Shown: positions 15,715-23,582, counted from the stretch's first letter. The stretch: DNA of 34,427 bases from CAXTTV01 sp964247295 (GCA_964247295.1 CAXTTV010000028.1:1-34427); one strand, 5' to 3'. The notes: generated by a model not told the origin, from the letters alone. Made by a program: numbers and translations.

Positions 15715-16584
15715 TCATAAAGCAAATTCGGCCTGCTGACAAGGTTGAGTGAGGGCGCTGGCGTTTCCTTCCAGCATCGTCTGAATACGTCGACTGGCAA
15801 TCTGGCAGTATTCCTCTGAAAGCTCAAAACCGAGAACGACGCGGCCATGCTGAAGCGCGGCAACGGCTGTTGTACCAGATCCCATAAATGGATCAAGCAC
15901 GAGTTCGCATTCGTTGCTGGAGGCTTTGATGATCCGATCAACGAGTTGGAGCGGGAATTGGGCTGGATGCGATGTTCGCTCTTTGGAGCTGCGATGCATA
16001 CCCGAAGTCACTTTGGGAATCTGCCAGACATCGCCGGGATTTTTGCCGAGTGGGTTACACTTCAGCTTTCCCTGCTTTCGCTGATTAGGATACTTCACAT
16101 TTTTATCTCTAACCATGTCTAGATTAAAGGTATAATGAAAGGCAGATTTCACACACCAGAGCAGCTTTTCATTGCGCGGTGAAAACATGCGCTTCGTATG
16201 CACGCCAGCACTATAGTTCCAGACAACTTCCTGAAGCAGATAAAAAGGTAGGCGATCCCAGAGCAGGTAGGAGATCGGTAGGGCGCGCGCCCTGCCAGGC
16301 ACTTCCAGATAGCCCAGGTTCAGCCAGCAGGCACCATCGGTACGTGTCAGGCGATGCAGCTCCATAATCCAGCTCTGACACCAATCCAGATAGCTGTCCA
16401 GGGCCAGCACCTGCTCATACACCTTCCCAATATTATAGGGAGGACTGGTCACAGTCAAATGTACCATCTCATCCGGCAGGTATGCCATAGCATCCAGGCA
16501 GTTGAGATTGTAAAGTAAACAGCGATCAGTTTCAAAAAAAGGAGTCCCCAGAAGCTTTCTGATCTCCGCCATACGAGTCTGCAT
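15715..16584 (-). CDS. Solitary beta-class DNA methyltransferase, likely N4-cytosine
   Basis: S-adenosylmethionine-dependent DNA methyltransferase of 289 residues. The catalytic motif IV TSPPYNIGK lies at about 46-54, and the cofactor motif I DPFMGSGTTAVAAL at about 231-244. That order (IV before I) defines the beta class. SPPY is typical of N4-cytosine enzymes, whereas N6-adenine enzymes usually carry DPPY. KERTSHPAQFP (about 201-211) precedes motif I as in this family, and the middle part (about 120-200) should be the target-recognition region. The ATG at 16584 has GGAG 8 nt upstream. No restriction endonuclease or specificity gene is adjacent, so it looks like an orphan methylase that may mark DNA for regulation or protect against restriction. 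The target sequence cannot be read from the protein. Confidence 0.9.
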   Translation of the reverse strand: MQTRMAEIRKLLGTPFFETDRCLLYNLNCLDAMAYLPDEMVHLTVTSPPYNIGKVYEQVLALDSYLDWCQSWIMELHRLTRTDGACWLNLGYLEVPGRARALPISYLLWDRLPFYLLQEVVWNYSAGVHTKRMFSPRNEKLLWCVKSAFHYTFNLDMVRDKNVKYPNQRKQGKLKCNPLGKNPGDVWQIPKVTSGMHRSSKERTSHPAQFPLQLVDRIIKASSNECELVLDPFMGSGTTAVAALQHGRVVLGFELSEEYCQIASRRIQTMLEGNASALTQPCQQAEFAL

Positions 16585-16742
16585 CGTTATACTCCTTACA
16601 GATTACAAGGACTATTCTATACTTATGTTAACAGATGGGTTATCATACAATATTTAAAGAAGGCGATAAGCCCGTCTTGATTAATAGAGCTGCTTAATGG
16701 ATTAATTTCTGCTGAGAAAAAAGCATTGAGGCTTTTCGTGTC

Positions 16743-16771
16743 TTGCGCTTATCAGAAGCGGTATCTATAAT
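16743..16771 (+). promoter_or_regulatory. Promoter of the response regulator/kinase pair
   Basis: TTGCGC (16743-16748) and a perfect TATAAT (16766-16771) are spaced by 17 nt. The start near 16778 would leave a 30-nt leader before the ATG at 16808. Confidence 0.65.
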
Positions 16772-16807
16772 GAACTTGATTATCAAGAGAGAATGAAGGG
16801 GCAAGCT

Positions 16808-17560
16808 ATGCAGCAAGGAGCATATGGGAGGGATGGAGCGGATCACCAGCCGCTTATGAAGGTTTTAGTAGTGGACGATGAAGAAAACATTGTTGAATTC
16901 ATCAAGCTGGGACTCCGCTACGAAGGCTTCCAGGTAGAGTCGGCCAACGATGGCCTGGAAGGGCTGGCAGCCGCTCAGCGGTTAAATCCGACAATTATCA
17001 TTCTGGATCTAATGATGCCGGGGATCGACGGGCTGGAGGCCTGTCGGCGGCTCCGTAGCAATCCCGTAACTCAAGATATTCCAGTGATTATGCTCACAGC
17101 GAAAGATGAGATCTCGGATCGCGTTACTGGCCTGGAGGCTGGGGCCGACGACTATCTTACCAAACCATTTAGCTTTGATGAGCTACTCGCTCGTATTCGC
17201 GCGGTCCTTCGACGGCAGAGCCGAGTCTCGGGTGAACCAGGGGGAGACCCTCATCAGGGACAGGTGCTTCAGTTTGGCGATCTGCAATTGAATATGGCGA
17301 CCCGCGAGGTGACCAGAGCCGGCCAGCCGGTTATCTTGACCGCGACTGAGTATAATCTGTTGCACCTGTTTATGAGTCATCCCCGGCAGGTTCTGGATCG
17401 TCAGACGATCCTCAATCGGGTCTGGGGCTATGATTTTCTCGGTGAAACCAATATTATTGAGGTGTATGTTCGCTATTTACGTGAAAAGATTGAAGAAACG
17501 CCAAGCGCTCCGCGCTTGATTCAGACCGTCCGAGGTGTGGGCTATGTTTTGAAAGGGTAG
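16808..17560 (+). CDS. OmpR/PhoB-family response regulator
   Basis: DNA-binding response regulator of 250 residues. The receiver domain starts with MKVLVVDDEENIVEFIK. It has the acidic pair DD, the phospho-acceptor Asp in IIILDLMMPG (about residue 67) and the switch lysine in DDYLTKPFSF. A linker of about 15 residues follows, then a C-terminal winged helix with ILTATEYNLLHLFMSHPRQV, VWGYDF and TVRGVGYVL, diagnostic of the OmpR/PhoB class. ATG 16808 is preferred because AAGGGG lies 6 nt upstream. The in-frame ATG at 16793 is the next option, and the ATG at 16856 has no ribosome site. The kinase gene starts 10 nt downstream. The regulated genes are not shown; its own operon is the usual first candidate. 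Confidence 0.95.
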   Translation: MQQGAYGRDGADHQPLMKVLVVDDEENIVEFIKLGLRYEGFQVESANDGLEGLAAAQRLNPTIIILDLMMPGIDGLEACRRLRSNPVTQDIPVIMLTAKDEISDRVTGLEAGADDYLTKPFSFDELLARIRAVLRRQSRVSGEPGGDPHQGQVLQFGDLQLNMATREVTRAGQPVILTATEYNLLHLFMSHPRQVLDRQTILNRVWGYDFLGETNIIEVYVRYLREKIEETPSAPRLIQTVRGVGYVLKG

Positions 17561-17570
17561 GAAATTCTGT

Positions 17571-18782
17571 ATGGTCCGGCAAATAAAGTCTTTCAATACA
17601 GAACTCGCTTATTCAAACCAATTGCATAGTACGCCCCCGACAGGGATACCACCTATGAGCCAGGTTACCAGTACAACCCATGAAAAAAATGCTTTTCCGC
17701 CTCCACGACCACCCTTTCTGAAAGGGTTACTTGGCAGTGTGCGCTGGCAGCTCACCTTCACTTTTATCTTGCTCTTACTGGTCAGTCTGATCCTGGTTAA
17801 TATCCTGGTTGATCTGACAAATCTTGTCTCAACATGGCTGCTTCTTGCTGGTTCATTGGCGATTTTTGTGGTTGGCTCTCTCACTGCTTTCCTGTTCACG
17901 ACGCTGCTGCTCCGCCCTCTCACGAATATTAAGGATGCCTCTCAAGCGATCGCGTTCGGCGATTTAGAGCAACGCGTGCGCCTGCGAAAGGAGCAAAACG
18001 GCGAGATAGGAGAGCTGGCCTCAAATATTGATAAGCTGGTTGATCAGGTAGAGCGTGCTCACCACGCCCAGAAAACCTCCGATGAACGCTCACGCCGCTT
18101 TATCTCGGATGCTTCACACGAGCTACGTACACCACTCACCTCACTTCGCGGCTTTACTGAGGTGCTGATGCGTGGCTCTAAAGATGATCCCGAGACGCTA
18201 CAACGTGTACTCCGCATGATGAAACGCGAGTCCGAACGTATGACTCGTCTGGTGAATGATATGTTGACGCTGGCCCGCCTCGATGATGGTAAGCTGGTCA
18301 AACTCCAAAAGGTGGATGTGCTGGAAATAGGGATTGAGAGTCTTGAACGCGCTAAATTGATGGCCCAGGATAATCGGAATATCTCTCTTAAAGTGGCTCC
18401 AGATGAGCGCTTTGAGGTGCTGGCCGATCCCGATCGCTTGAAAGAGGTATTGCATATTTTGCTGGACAACGCGATCAAGTATGGTAAGCAGGGGTCTGAT
18501 GGTCGAGTAGTGTTACGCCTGGATCGGCAGGCCGAGAATGTGCTGATTCAGGTGGTTGATAATGGGCGGGGCCTGTCAGCGGACGATCTTAACCGCGTTT
18601 TTGAACGGTTCTATCGTGGAAATACTATTCCCTTGAATGCTGAGGGAGCACCGATCGGTGGCGCGGGTCTTGGTCTGGCGATCGCCAGGGCAATTGTGAT
18701 AAATCACAAAGGGACGATTTACGCTCGCAGCGAACCTGATACGGCGACGGTCTTTACGGTCTCTCTTCCAGCCAGTCGTTAA
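17571..18782 (+). CDS. Sensor histidine kinase with very short external loop
   Basis: Membrane histidine kinase of 403 residues, partner of the preceding response regulator. A Pro-rich N-terminus (1-55) is followed by two membrane helices at about 60-80 and 88-113, separated by only about 8 residues. There is therefore no periplasmic sensor domain, and the stimulus is probably sensed within or at the membrane. Next come a HAMP linker (about 113-165), the phospho-acceptor block FISDASHELRTPLTSLRGF (His183), and the ATPase boxes LLDNAIKYG, VVDNGRGLS, FERFYRG and GGAGLGLAIARAI. ATG 17571 with AGGA upstream is used; an in-frame ATG 84 nt later is an alternative. The signal is not identifiable from sequence. 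Confidence 0.93.
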   Translation: MVRQIKSFNTELAYSNQLHSTPPTGIPPMSQVTSTTHEKNAFPPPRPPFLKGLLGSVRWQLTFTFILLLLVSLILVNILVDLTNLVSTWLLLAGSLAIFVVGSLTAFLFTTLLLRPLTNIKDASQAIAFGDLEQRVRLRKEQNGEIGELASNIDKLVDQVERAHHAQKTSDERSRRFISDASHELRTPLTSLRGFTEVLMRGSKDDPETLQRVLRMMKRESERMTRLVNDMLTLARLDDGKLVKLQKVDVLEIGIESLERAKLMAQDNRNISLKVAPDERFEVLADPDRLKEVLHILLDNAIKYGKQGSDGRVVLRLDRQAENVLIQVVDNGRGLSADDLNRVFERFYRGNTIPLNAEGAPIGGAGLGLAIARAIVINHKGTIYARSEPDTATVFTVSLPASR

Positions 18783-18788
18783 AAAGAG

Positions 18789-18836
18789 CAATTGGCGAGC
18801 CCCCCAGGCTCATGCTCTGCCGTACTATGCCAATTG
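18789..18836 (+). terminator. Nested inverted repeat after kinase gene
   Basis: CAATTGGC (18789-18796) pairs with GCCAATTG (18829-18836), and inside it GAGCC/GGCTC (18797-18811) can form a second stem. A pyrimidine-rich CCTCTCTCTTTT follows. It may end the two-component transcript, but the outer stem has a long loop and the U-run is interrupted. Confidence 0.4.
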
Positions 18837-18928
18837 ACCTCTCTCTTTTGCGCATGATACAGTATTGTCGAGATAAGAGAATATAAGATTTATTATCTTT
18901 TATAGAGAGAGCAGAGGAAGGATTACCT

Positions 18929-21415
18929 ATGTGGACTTCGACATTGGATCTTACACCGGTCAGGATTATCCCAACACGCGTTCTTGGAGGTATATTCCGC
19001 TGGCAGGGTGCTTATTTTTCTTCCTTCGCTCCTCTACAAATCCAGAACCTCCCACGCCAGGCCCTGCCAGCGGCATCTTGGGTACGCGTACGCAATCGTC
19101 TGGCTGGAATTTGTGGGAGCGATCTGCATCTTGTTTATGCCAATGGCGATTTTCGCATCGCCCCCGCCGCTCTCCCCAAACGAGGTTATCTCTATCCCGG
19201 CCATGAGGTGGTTGGTGAGGTGATCGAGGTTGGCGAAGATGTCCAGCAGCTCAGTGTTGGCGACCGCGTTGTTCTCCAACATGGCCCAAATTGTATCTCT
19301 ACCGGCAGCCAACCGCTCTGCCGCTCCTGTGCCGCCGGCAACTATGCCCTCTGCGAGAATCCTAATCTGCCCGGCCCCTTTCCCTTTGGTGGCGGGTGGA
19401 GCGAAGAGATGCTGCTCCACGAACAACAACTTTTCCGCCTCCCTTCAGATCTGAGTGAAGACCAGGGTGTCCTGATTGAACCAACGGCGGTCGCGCTCCG
19501 CGCCCTGCTGCACAGCATTCCTCAGCCCGGAGATCGCGTCCTGATCATTGGCGCTGGCGCGATTGGTCTACTACTGCTGGAACTTGTACGCGCGCTCTGC
19601 CCGGAAACAGAGATTAGTGTCCTGGCGAAACACCCTTTCCAGGTTGAAAAAGCCACCAGAATGGGGGCTGCGCATATTATCTATTCCACAGATAGCTATA
19701 ACGGCGTTCAGAAAGCGACCGGAGCCAGGATCTATCAAGGCATGCTGGGCAATAAGGCGTTACGGGGCGGCTTCGATCTCATCTATGATACGATTGGCAA
19801 CCGGAGCACGGTCCATAACTCGCTACGCTGGGCCAGAGCCCAGGCAGCAGTCGTCCTGGTCGGTTTGAGTATGCACCCAATGTATCTGGACCTCAGCCCG
19901 ATCTGGGACCAGGAGATTAGTCTGGTGGGGACTCGGGGCCACGGTTTAGAGAACTGGCCGATTGGGACCCGCGAGTGGCGCTCTACCTTCGATGTTGTGG
20001 TCGACCTGATGCAACATGGCACTATCCATCCAGAACGCCTGCTGACCCATCGCTTCGCGCTTAATGATTACCGCGAGGCTCTGACTATCGCCCGCGACAA
20101 GGGAGCGTATGGCTCTATCAAAGTAGCCTTTGACTACTCACTTCAACCGGCCTCAGTTGTGCCAAATGTTCGCGCCACCGCCGCTCGCCCTCGTCGCACT
20201 GCCAGTCTATCCTATCAGTCTGAGGAGATTGAAGAGCCAGTAGAAGAGGGGCCGCTTAACCGCGACAATAGACAGGTTGCACCACCCCGAGACTTTTACC
20301 CACATGCAACGGTTGAGGAGTATAAACCGGAAGAAGAGGAGTCTGGCGCGACTCTGAAGATGAAGATTCCGACCGCCGCCCTAAAGTTGCGCGAACAGCG
20401 GCAGCGGCAGCGGACAACCGAAGAGGTTGTGAAGCCTGCCCCCGCCGAAGCAGATCCAGAGCCCGAGACGTTGCGGTTCAAAAAACCAACTGCCGAACAG
20501 ATCCAGCAGGCCCAGGCGAAATATAAGCAGTCGGGTACCGTTGAAAAAACCGAACCATCTCTACCCGAGGAGCCCACGATTGAGGTTCCAACCGAGGAGG
20601 CCGAAACTGATCGCTTCCAGGCTCCCACCCCTGAGCAGATCCATCAGGCTCAGGAAGAGCAGTCTTCCAACAAGGAGGCTACGGCTAGTGTGACAGTGCC
20701 AGAAGACGAGGCCGAAACTGATCGCTTCCAGGCTCCTACCCGTGAGCAGATCCATCAGGCTCAGGAAGAGCACTTTTCCCCCGAAGAGCAAGAGATCCAC
20801 GCCACAGCCTCTACGTCAGATGCGCGTTCCCTGGACGCGGTCGTGGATCATCCTACGATTGAAGTTCCATCTCCAACCCTTGAGGAACATTCCACGATCG
20901 GGGACCCATCAACTCCCCTGGAACCAATCGTGGATGAAACTGATCCGCGAACCGAGGCGATAGCCAGCGAGGCCGAGGTTGTTTCTGGCCCTGATAGCGT
21001 CACCGAGTATGTTCCAGCCATGACGGCATCAGAGATTGAGATGCTGGAGACGCGCTATGTCCCAGCGGTTACCGAGGAAAAGATGGAGGAGGAGCTTCAG
21101 AAAGAGACGCCCGAGACACGCGATGTGGACTACTACGCGGAACAGGGGAAACATGTCGCTGAACTCACCTATGAGCCCGAGAACGAGAACTATGAGGCGA
21201 CAATCTTCGATATTCCACCAGAAGAGCAGCTAGCCTGGCTGAGCGATATGCAGGAGACGACGCATGAGCCCTCAGTGAGCCAGGAAGAGGAAGAAGGGGC
21301 CGGATTTGAGGAAGAGCATTCACAAAAGATCACAGACGCGAGAGAATTATATAGAGCAGGGGTGAACAACCGTCCTCAAGCGAGCAATCGCAACAAAAAA
21401 AAGAAGCGTCGGTAA
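18929..21415 (+). CDS. Zinc-dependent MDR dehydrogenase fused to long acidic repeat tail
   Basis: The protein has 828 residues. Residues 1-405 are a zinc-dependent medium-chain dehydrogenase. The evidence is catalytic-zinc ligands in ICGSD (Cys62), GHE (His92, Glu93) and IEPTAVAL (Glu184); a four-cysteine structural site (Cys122, 131, 134, 142); and the nucleotide-binding loop GAGAIG (208-213). Such enzymes oxidise alcohols, polyols or sugars with NAD(P). The substrate is not clear, though the CGSDLH context is seen in sorbitol/threonine/glucose dehydrogenases. Residues ~410-828 are an acidic, low-complexity, probably disordered tail ending in the basic NKKKKRR. The tail repeats a 17-residue unit of pattern ETxRFxxPTxEQIxQAQ at 513, 559 and 596, and has smaller repeats (PTIEVP at 549 and 642; YVPAxT at 694 and 710). 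ATG 18929 has GGAAGG 8 nt upstream. No stop or frameshift separates the two parts. Confidence 0.85.
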   Translation: MWTSTLDLTPVRIIPTRVLGGIFRWQGAYFSSFAPLQIQNLPRQALPAASWVRVRNRLAGICGSDLHLVYANGDFRIAPAALPKRGYLYPGHEVVGEVIEVGEDVQQLSVGDRVVLQHGPNCISTGSQPLCRSCAAGNYALCENPNLPGPFPFGGGWSEEMLLHEQQLFRLPSDLSEDQGVLIEPTAVALRALLHSIPQPGDRVLIIGAGAIGLLLLELVRALCPETEISVLAKHPFQVEKATRMGAAHIIYSTDSYNGVQKATGARIYQGMLGNKALRGGFDLIYDTIGNRSTVHNSLRWARAQAAVVLVGLSMHPMYLDLSPIWDQEISLVGTRGHGLENWPIGTREWRSTFDVVVDLMQHGTIHPERLLTHRFALNDYREALTIARDKGAYGSIKVAFDYSLQPASVVPNVRATAARPRRTASLSYQSEEIEEPVEEGPLNRDNRQVAPPRDFYPHATVEEYKPEEEESGATLKMKIPTAALKLREQRQRQRTTEEVVKPAPAEADPEPETLRFKKPTAEQIQQAQAKYKQSGTVEKTEPSLPEEPTIEVPTEEAETDRFQAPTPEQIHQAQEEQSSNKEATASVTVPEDEAETDRFQAPTREQIHQAQEEHFSPEEQEIHATASTSDARSLDAVVDHPTIEVPSPTLEEHSTIGDPSTPLEPIVDETDPRTEAIASEAEVVSGPDSVTEYVPAMTASEIEMLETRYVPAVTEEKMEEELQKETPETRDVDYYAEQGKHVAELTYEPENENYEATIFDIPPEEQLAWLSDMQETTHEPSVSQEEEEGAGFEEEHSQKITDARELYRAGVNNRPQASNRNKKKKRR
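20597..20661 (+). repeat. Direct repeat copy 1 in dehydrogenase tail
   Basis: This 65-nt segment recurs 111 nt downstream with only two mismatches. It encodes the second copy of the ETDRFQAPTxEQIHQAQ motif. The near-identity at DNA level suggests a recent in-frame duplication of 37 codons. Confidence 0.85.
20708..20772 (+). repeat. Direct repeat copy 2 in dehydrogenase tail
   Basis: Second 65-nt copy, 63 of 65 bases identical to 20597-20661. It encodes the third protein motif copy. The first, more diverged protein copy lies upstream at about 20465-20515. Confidence 0.85.
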
Positions 21416-21448
21416 AACAAAAGGAGCCAGGATCTAATCCTGACTCCT
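21413..21448 (-). terminator. Rho-independent terminator of grpE-dnaJ-hspR
   Basis: In the minus-strand transcript, AGGAGTCAGGAT and ATCCTGGCTCCT form a 12-bp stem (one G-U) with a TAG loop, followed by TTTGTTTTA. The stem overlaps the hspR stop codon, and the U-tract overlaps the TAA of the convergent dehydrogenase gene. On the plus strand the stem has one mismatch and lacks a U-run. Confidence 0.85.
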
Positions 21449-21809
21449 ATCTGCTTTGTAAACGCTCAATAATCTCTTTCAGCCGACGGGTTTCCGCCTG
21501 ATGCTGGTCACGTAACAGCTCCATCTCCTGGCTCATCTCAACCTGCATCTGCTCCATTCGATCCTTCATATGGAGGATCGCCTCGACGCCAGCAAGGTTT
21601 ACTCCAAGATCACGTATCAGGCTCCGAATGTGAACGACACGCTCGATATCTCGATCTGAGTAGAGCCGAGGACTATGTGGACTTGTACCTTTACGGGCGG
21701 GTGAGATCAGCCCAAGACGCTCGTAATGGCGGAGCGTCTGCTCGTGGACACTGGCCCGCGCAGCCGCCACGCTGATGATGTACCACGCGCCGTCGCTTTG
21801 CTCAGGCAA
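21447..21809 (-). CDS. hspR: HspR, MerR-family heat-shock repressor
   Basis: HspR represses chaperone operons by binding HAIR operators, with DnaK acting as co-repressor in actinobacteria. The 120-residue product has the MerR-type helix-turn-helix YIISVAAARASVHEQTLRHY, followed by ERLGLISPAR. It also has RLYSDRDIERVVHIRSLIRDLGVNLAGVEAIL, a typical HspR segment, and ends in a coiled coil rich in Met, Glu and Gln. The start is TTG at 21809, with a GGGGGTG just upstream and 27 nt after the dnaJ stop. No ATG or GTG lies in a sensible place. As the last gene of grpE-dnaJ-hspR it would control its own operon through the operator at 23562-23582. Confidence 0.92.
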   Translation of the reverse strand: MPEQSDGAWYIISVAAARASVHEQTLRHYERLGLISPARKGTSPHSPRLYSDRDIERVVHIRSLIRDLGVNLAGVEAILHMKDRMEQMQVEMSQEMELLRDQHQAETRRLKEIIERLQSR

Positions 21810-21836
21810 ACGACACCCCCTTTACCTTCACTGGCT

Positions 21837-22862
21837 CTACGAATAGACCTCGGCCTCGCGACCACGATCTCGGCCTCGCGCCAGTTGCTCAAACAACTCT
21901 CGCTCTTCAGAGGTCAAGTTCACTGGCAATTTGACTTTCACCGTGATATAGAGATTACCGTTCCCCTCACCACGCAGGCGAGGCATCCCTTTTCCGGCCA
22001 ACCTGAATACCCGACCGTTCTGTGTCTCCGAGGGAATTGTCAACATCAGCCGGCGTCCTTCAGGTGTGGGAACAGGAACCCCTCCACCGAGCATCGCGGT
22101 AAACAGATCTACCTCAACATCCTCATAGAGATCCTCACCCTTACGTTCAAAACGCGGATCAGGCTTCACGCTAATAATGAGATTAAGATCTCCGCGCGGA
22201 CCACCACCGTAGCCCGGCTGCCCTTCACCGGCAATGCGGATCTTTGAGCCGTTATCAACACCAGCCGGGATCTTGACCTGAATACGCTTGCTGTGGGAAA
22301 CAATCCCCTGGCCCTTACAGGTGGGACAGACTTTCCCAGCCGACTCACCCGACCCATTACAGGTCGGGCAAACATCCGTTGATTGTACATTAAAGCTGCG
22401 CGAGGCTCCAGCAAAAGCCTCCTGAAGCGTGACCTCTACCGGCTGCTCTATATGCTCACCAACCCGCTGACGAAAGTTGGTAGCGCGCGGGTTCGCGGTT
22501 GTGGTTCGCGTCCCGGTCCGTCCAAACAAGGCTTCAAAAAAGTCTGAGAACCCACCCGCGCCCGCTATATCATAATCTAGAGGAGGTCGACCATACGTGC
22601 CATAGCTGCGTCTCGCGCCACCAGAACCGGCAAACTGCTCTTGCCAGTTGGGACCAAGCGTGTCATACTTACGGCGCTTCTCTGGGTCAGACAACACCTC
22701 GTATGCCTCGTTGATCTCTTTAAACTTCTCCTCGGCCTTCTTATCTCCCGGATTCACATCTGGATGATATTTGCGCGCCAGCTTACGGAATGCCTTTTTG
22801 ATCTCTTCCGCTTCTGCCCCGCGCACAACGCCAAGAACTTGATAGTAATCTTTGTAATCCAT
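21837..22862 (-). CDS. dnaJ: DnaJ/CbpA-type co-chaperone with half zinc domain
   Basis: J-domain protein that delivers clients to DnaK and stimulates its ATPase. From ATG 22862 (GGAG 6 nt upstream) it has 341 residues; an in-frame GTG at 22874 is less likely. The J-domain holds HPD at 33-35 in KYHPDVNPG, followed by a Gly/Phe-rich region (about 78-115). Only two CxxCxG elements are present, CPTCNGSG (165) and CPTCKGQG (179), whereas canonical DnaJ has four. At most one four-cysteine zinc site can form. The two C-terminal beta domains (from about residue 190) are intact, with IPAGVDNGSKIRIAGEGQPG and a client-binding region ending in KVKLPVNLTSEERELFEQL. It lies 47 nt after grpE. Confidence 0.92.
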   Translation of the reverse strand: MDYKDYYQVLGVVRGAEAEEIKKAFRKLARKYHPDVNPGDKKAEEKFKEINEAYEVLSDPEKRRKYDTLGPNWQEQFAGSGGARRSYGTYGRPPLDYDIAGAGGFSDFFEALFGRTGTRTTTANPRATNFRQRVGEHIEQPVEVTLQEAFAGASRSFNVQSTDVCPTCNGSGESAGKVCPTCKGQGIVSHSKRIQVKIPAGVDNGSKIRIAGEGQPGYGGGPRGDLNLIISVKPDPRFERKGEDLYEDVEVDLFTAMLGGGVPVPTPEGRRLMLTIPSETQNGRVFRLAGKGMPRLRGEGNGNLYITVKVKLPVNLTSEERELFEQLARGRDRGREAEVYS

Positions 22863-22909
22863 AACGCTCTCCACTTTATTGTGTACCGAGGCACTTTGCG
22901 AGCTCTTTT

Positions 22910-23443
22910 TTAGCCCTGCTTGTTAACCACGCTCACCTTGACCCGAGCCGGACGCAGGGTGTCCTCGCCCAACATGTACCCTCTCATCACCTCTTCAACA
23001 ACTGTGCCTTCCGGCTGACTGCTATCCTCCACTGCCTCAATGGCCTCGTGTAAATAGGGATTAAAAGCCTCACCCACGGCCTGCACTGGATTGACCCCCT
23101 CGCTACGCAGCACTTCGTTCATCTGCCACTGCATCATGCGTAGGGCCTGCTGGAGCCCATCCCGGTCTAATGTGTCCTGGTAGAGCAGCGCGCGGTCCAC
23201 GTTATCCATTACGCCCAATAGCTTTTGAAAAAGGGCCTTTTTCTGGTTGAGCACCCGATCTACCAGCACACGCTCCTGGCGCTTGCGGAAGTTGTCCATC
23301 TCGGCATGCTCACGCACATACTTATTCCAATTTTCAGCGGACTCTTGCTTTGCCTGAACCAGTTGCGCCTCTAATTCGGCGATACGAGCCTCCGGGGTGC
23401 TATTTTGTGTCTGTTCGGCTGACTTATCCTGGTAATCTTCCAT
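22910..23443 (-). CDS. grpE: GrpE nucleotide exchange factor
   Basis: GrpE dimers release ADP from DnaK. From ATG 23443 the product is 177 residues. A long N-terminal helix (EARIAELEAQLVQAKQESAE through FRKRQERV) leads into LFQKLLGVMDNVDRAL. The C-terminal beta domain follows, with GVNPVQAVGEAFNPYLHEAI and VVEEVMRGYMLGEDTLRPARVKVS. The start is chosen because AGGAG lies 10 nt upstream; an ATG at 23452 would sit only 1 nt from it, and the open frame back to a TTG at 23488 has no support. It is the first gene of grpE-dnaJ-hspR. dnaK, which usually leads this operon, is not upstream. Confidence 0.95.
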   Translation of the reverse strand: MEDYQDKSAEQTQNSTPEARIAELEAQLVQAKQESAENWNKYVREHAEMDNFRKRQERVLVDRVLNQKKALFQKLLGVMDNVDRALLYQDTLDRDGLQQALRMMQWQMNEVLRSEGVNPVQAVGEAFNPYLHEAIEAVEDSSQPEGTVVEEVMRGYMLGEDTLRPARVKVSVVNKQG

Positions 23444-23552
23444 TACGACCATACTCCTTATCCTATTATCTTCTGTTTGTCCCCTCAAGAGACAAAGAAT
23501 CTTGCTCTGAAAATCGCTAATGACGCCAGTAAAAACGTCTCACTGACTTTCA

Positions 23553-23581
23553 AGTATAAAACTTGAGTGCATACCTGTCAA
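23553..23581 (-). promoter_or_regulatory. Sigma70-type promoter of grpE operon
   Basis: On the minus strand, TTGACA (23581-23576) and TATACT (23558-23553) are separated by 17 nt. Transcription would begin near 23546, leaving about 100 nt of leader before grpE. Confidence 0.85.
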
Positions 23582-23582
23582 G
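23562..23582 (-). promoter_or_regulatory. HAIR-type HspR operator
   Basis: On the minus strand the site reads CTTGACA-N7-ACTCAAG, matching the known HAIR consensus CTTGAGT-N7-ACTCAAG in 12 of 14 positions with the exact 7-nt spacer. It covers the -35 hexamer and most of the spacer of the grpE promoter, so HspR bound here would block RNA polymerase. The hspR gene is in the same operon, giving negative feedback. Confidence 0.8.

Noticed and set aside
16585..16700. Divergent promoter for the methyltransferase
   Set aside because: Several AT-rich -10-like words exist, but none has a -35 match at proper spacing, so no site is claimed.
18837..18928. Promoter for the dehydrogenase-tail gene
   Set aside because: AT-rich with TATTAT and TTGTCG, but spacing (20 nt) is outside the normal range; left unassigned.
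20465..20772. Possible CRISPR-like or tandem non-coding repeat
   Set aside because: Repeats are in frame within a continuous coding region and few in number; they encode a protein motif.
21726..22247. 173-residue plus-strand ORF
   Set aside because: Antisense to hspR and dnaJ, both firmly identified.
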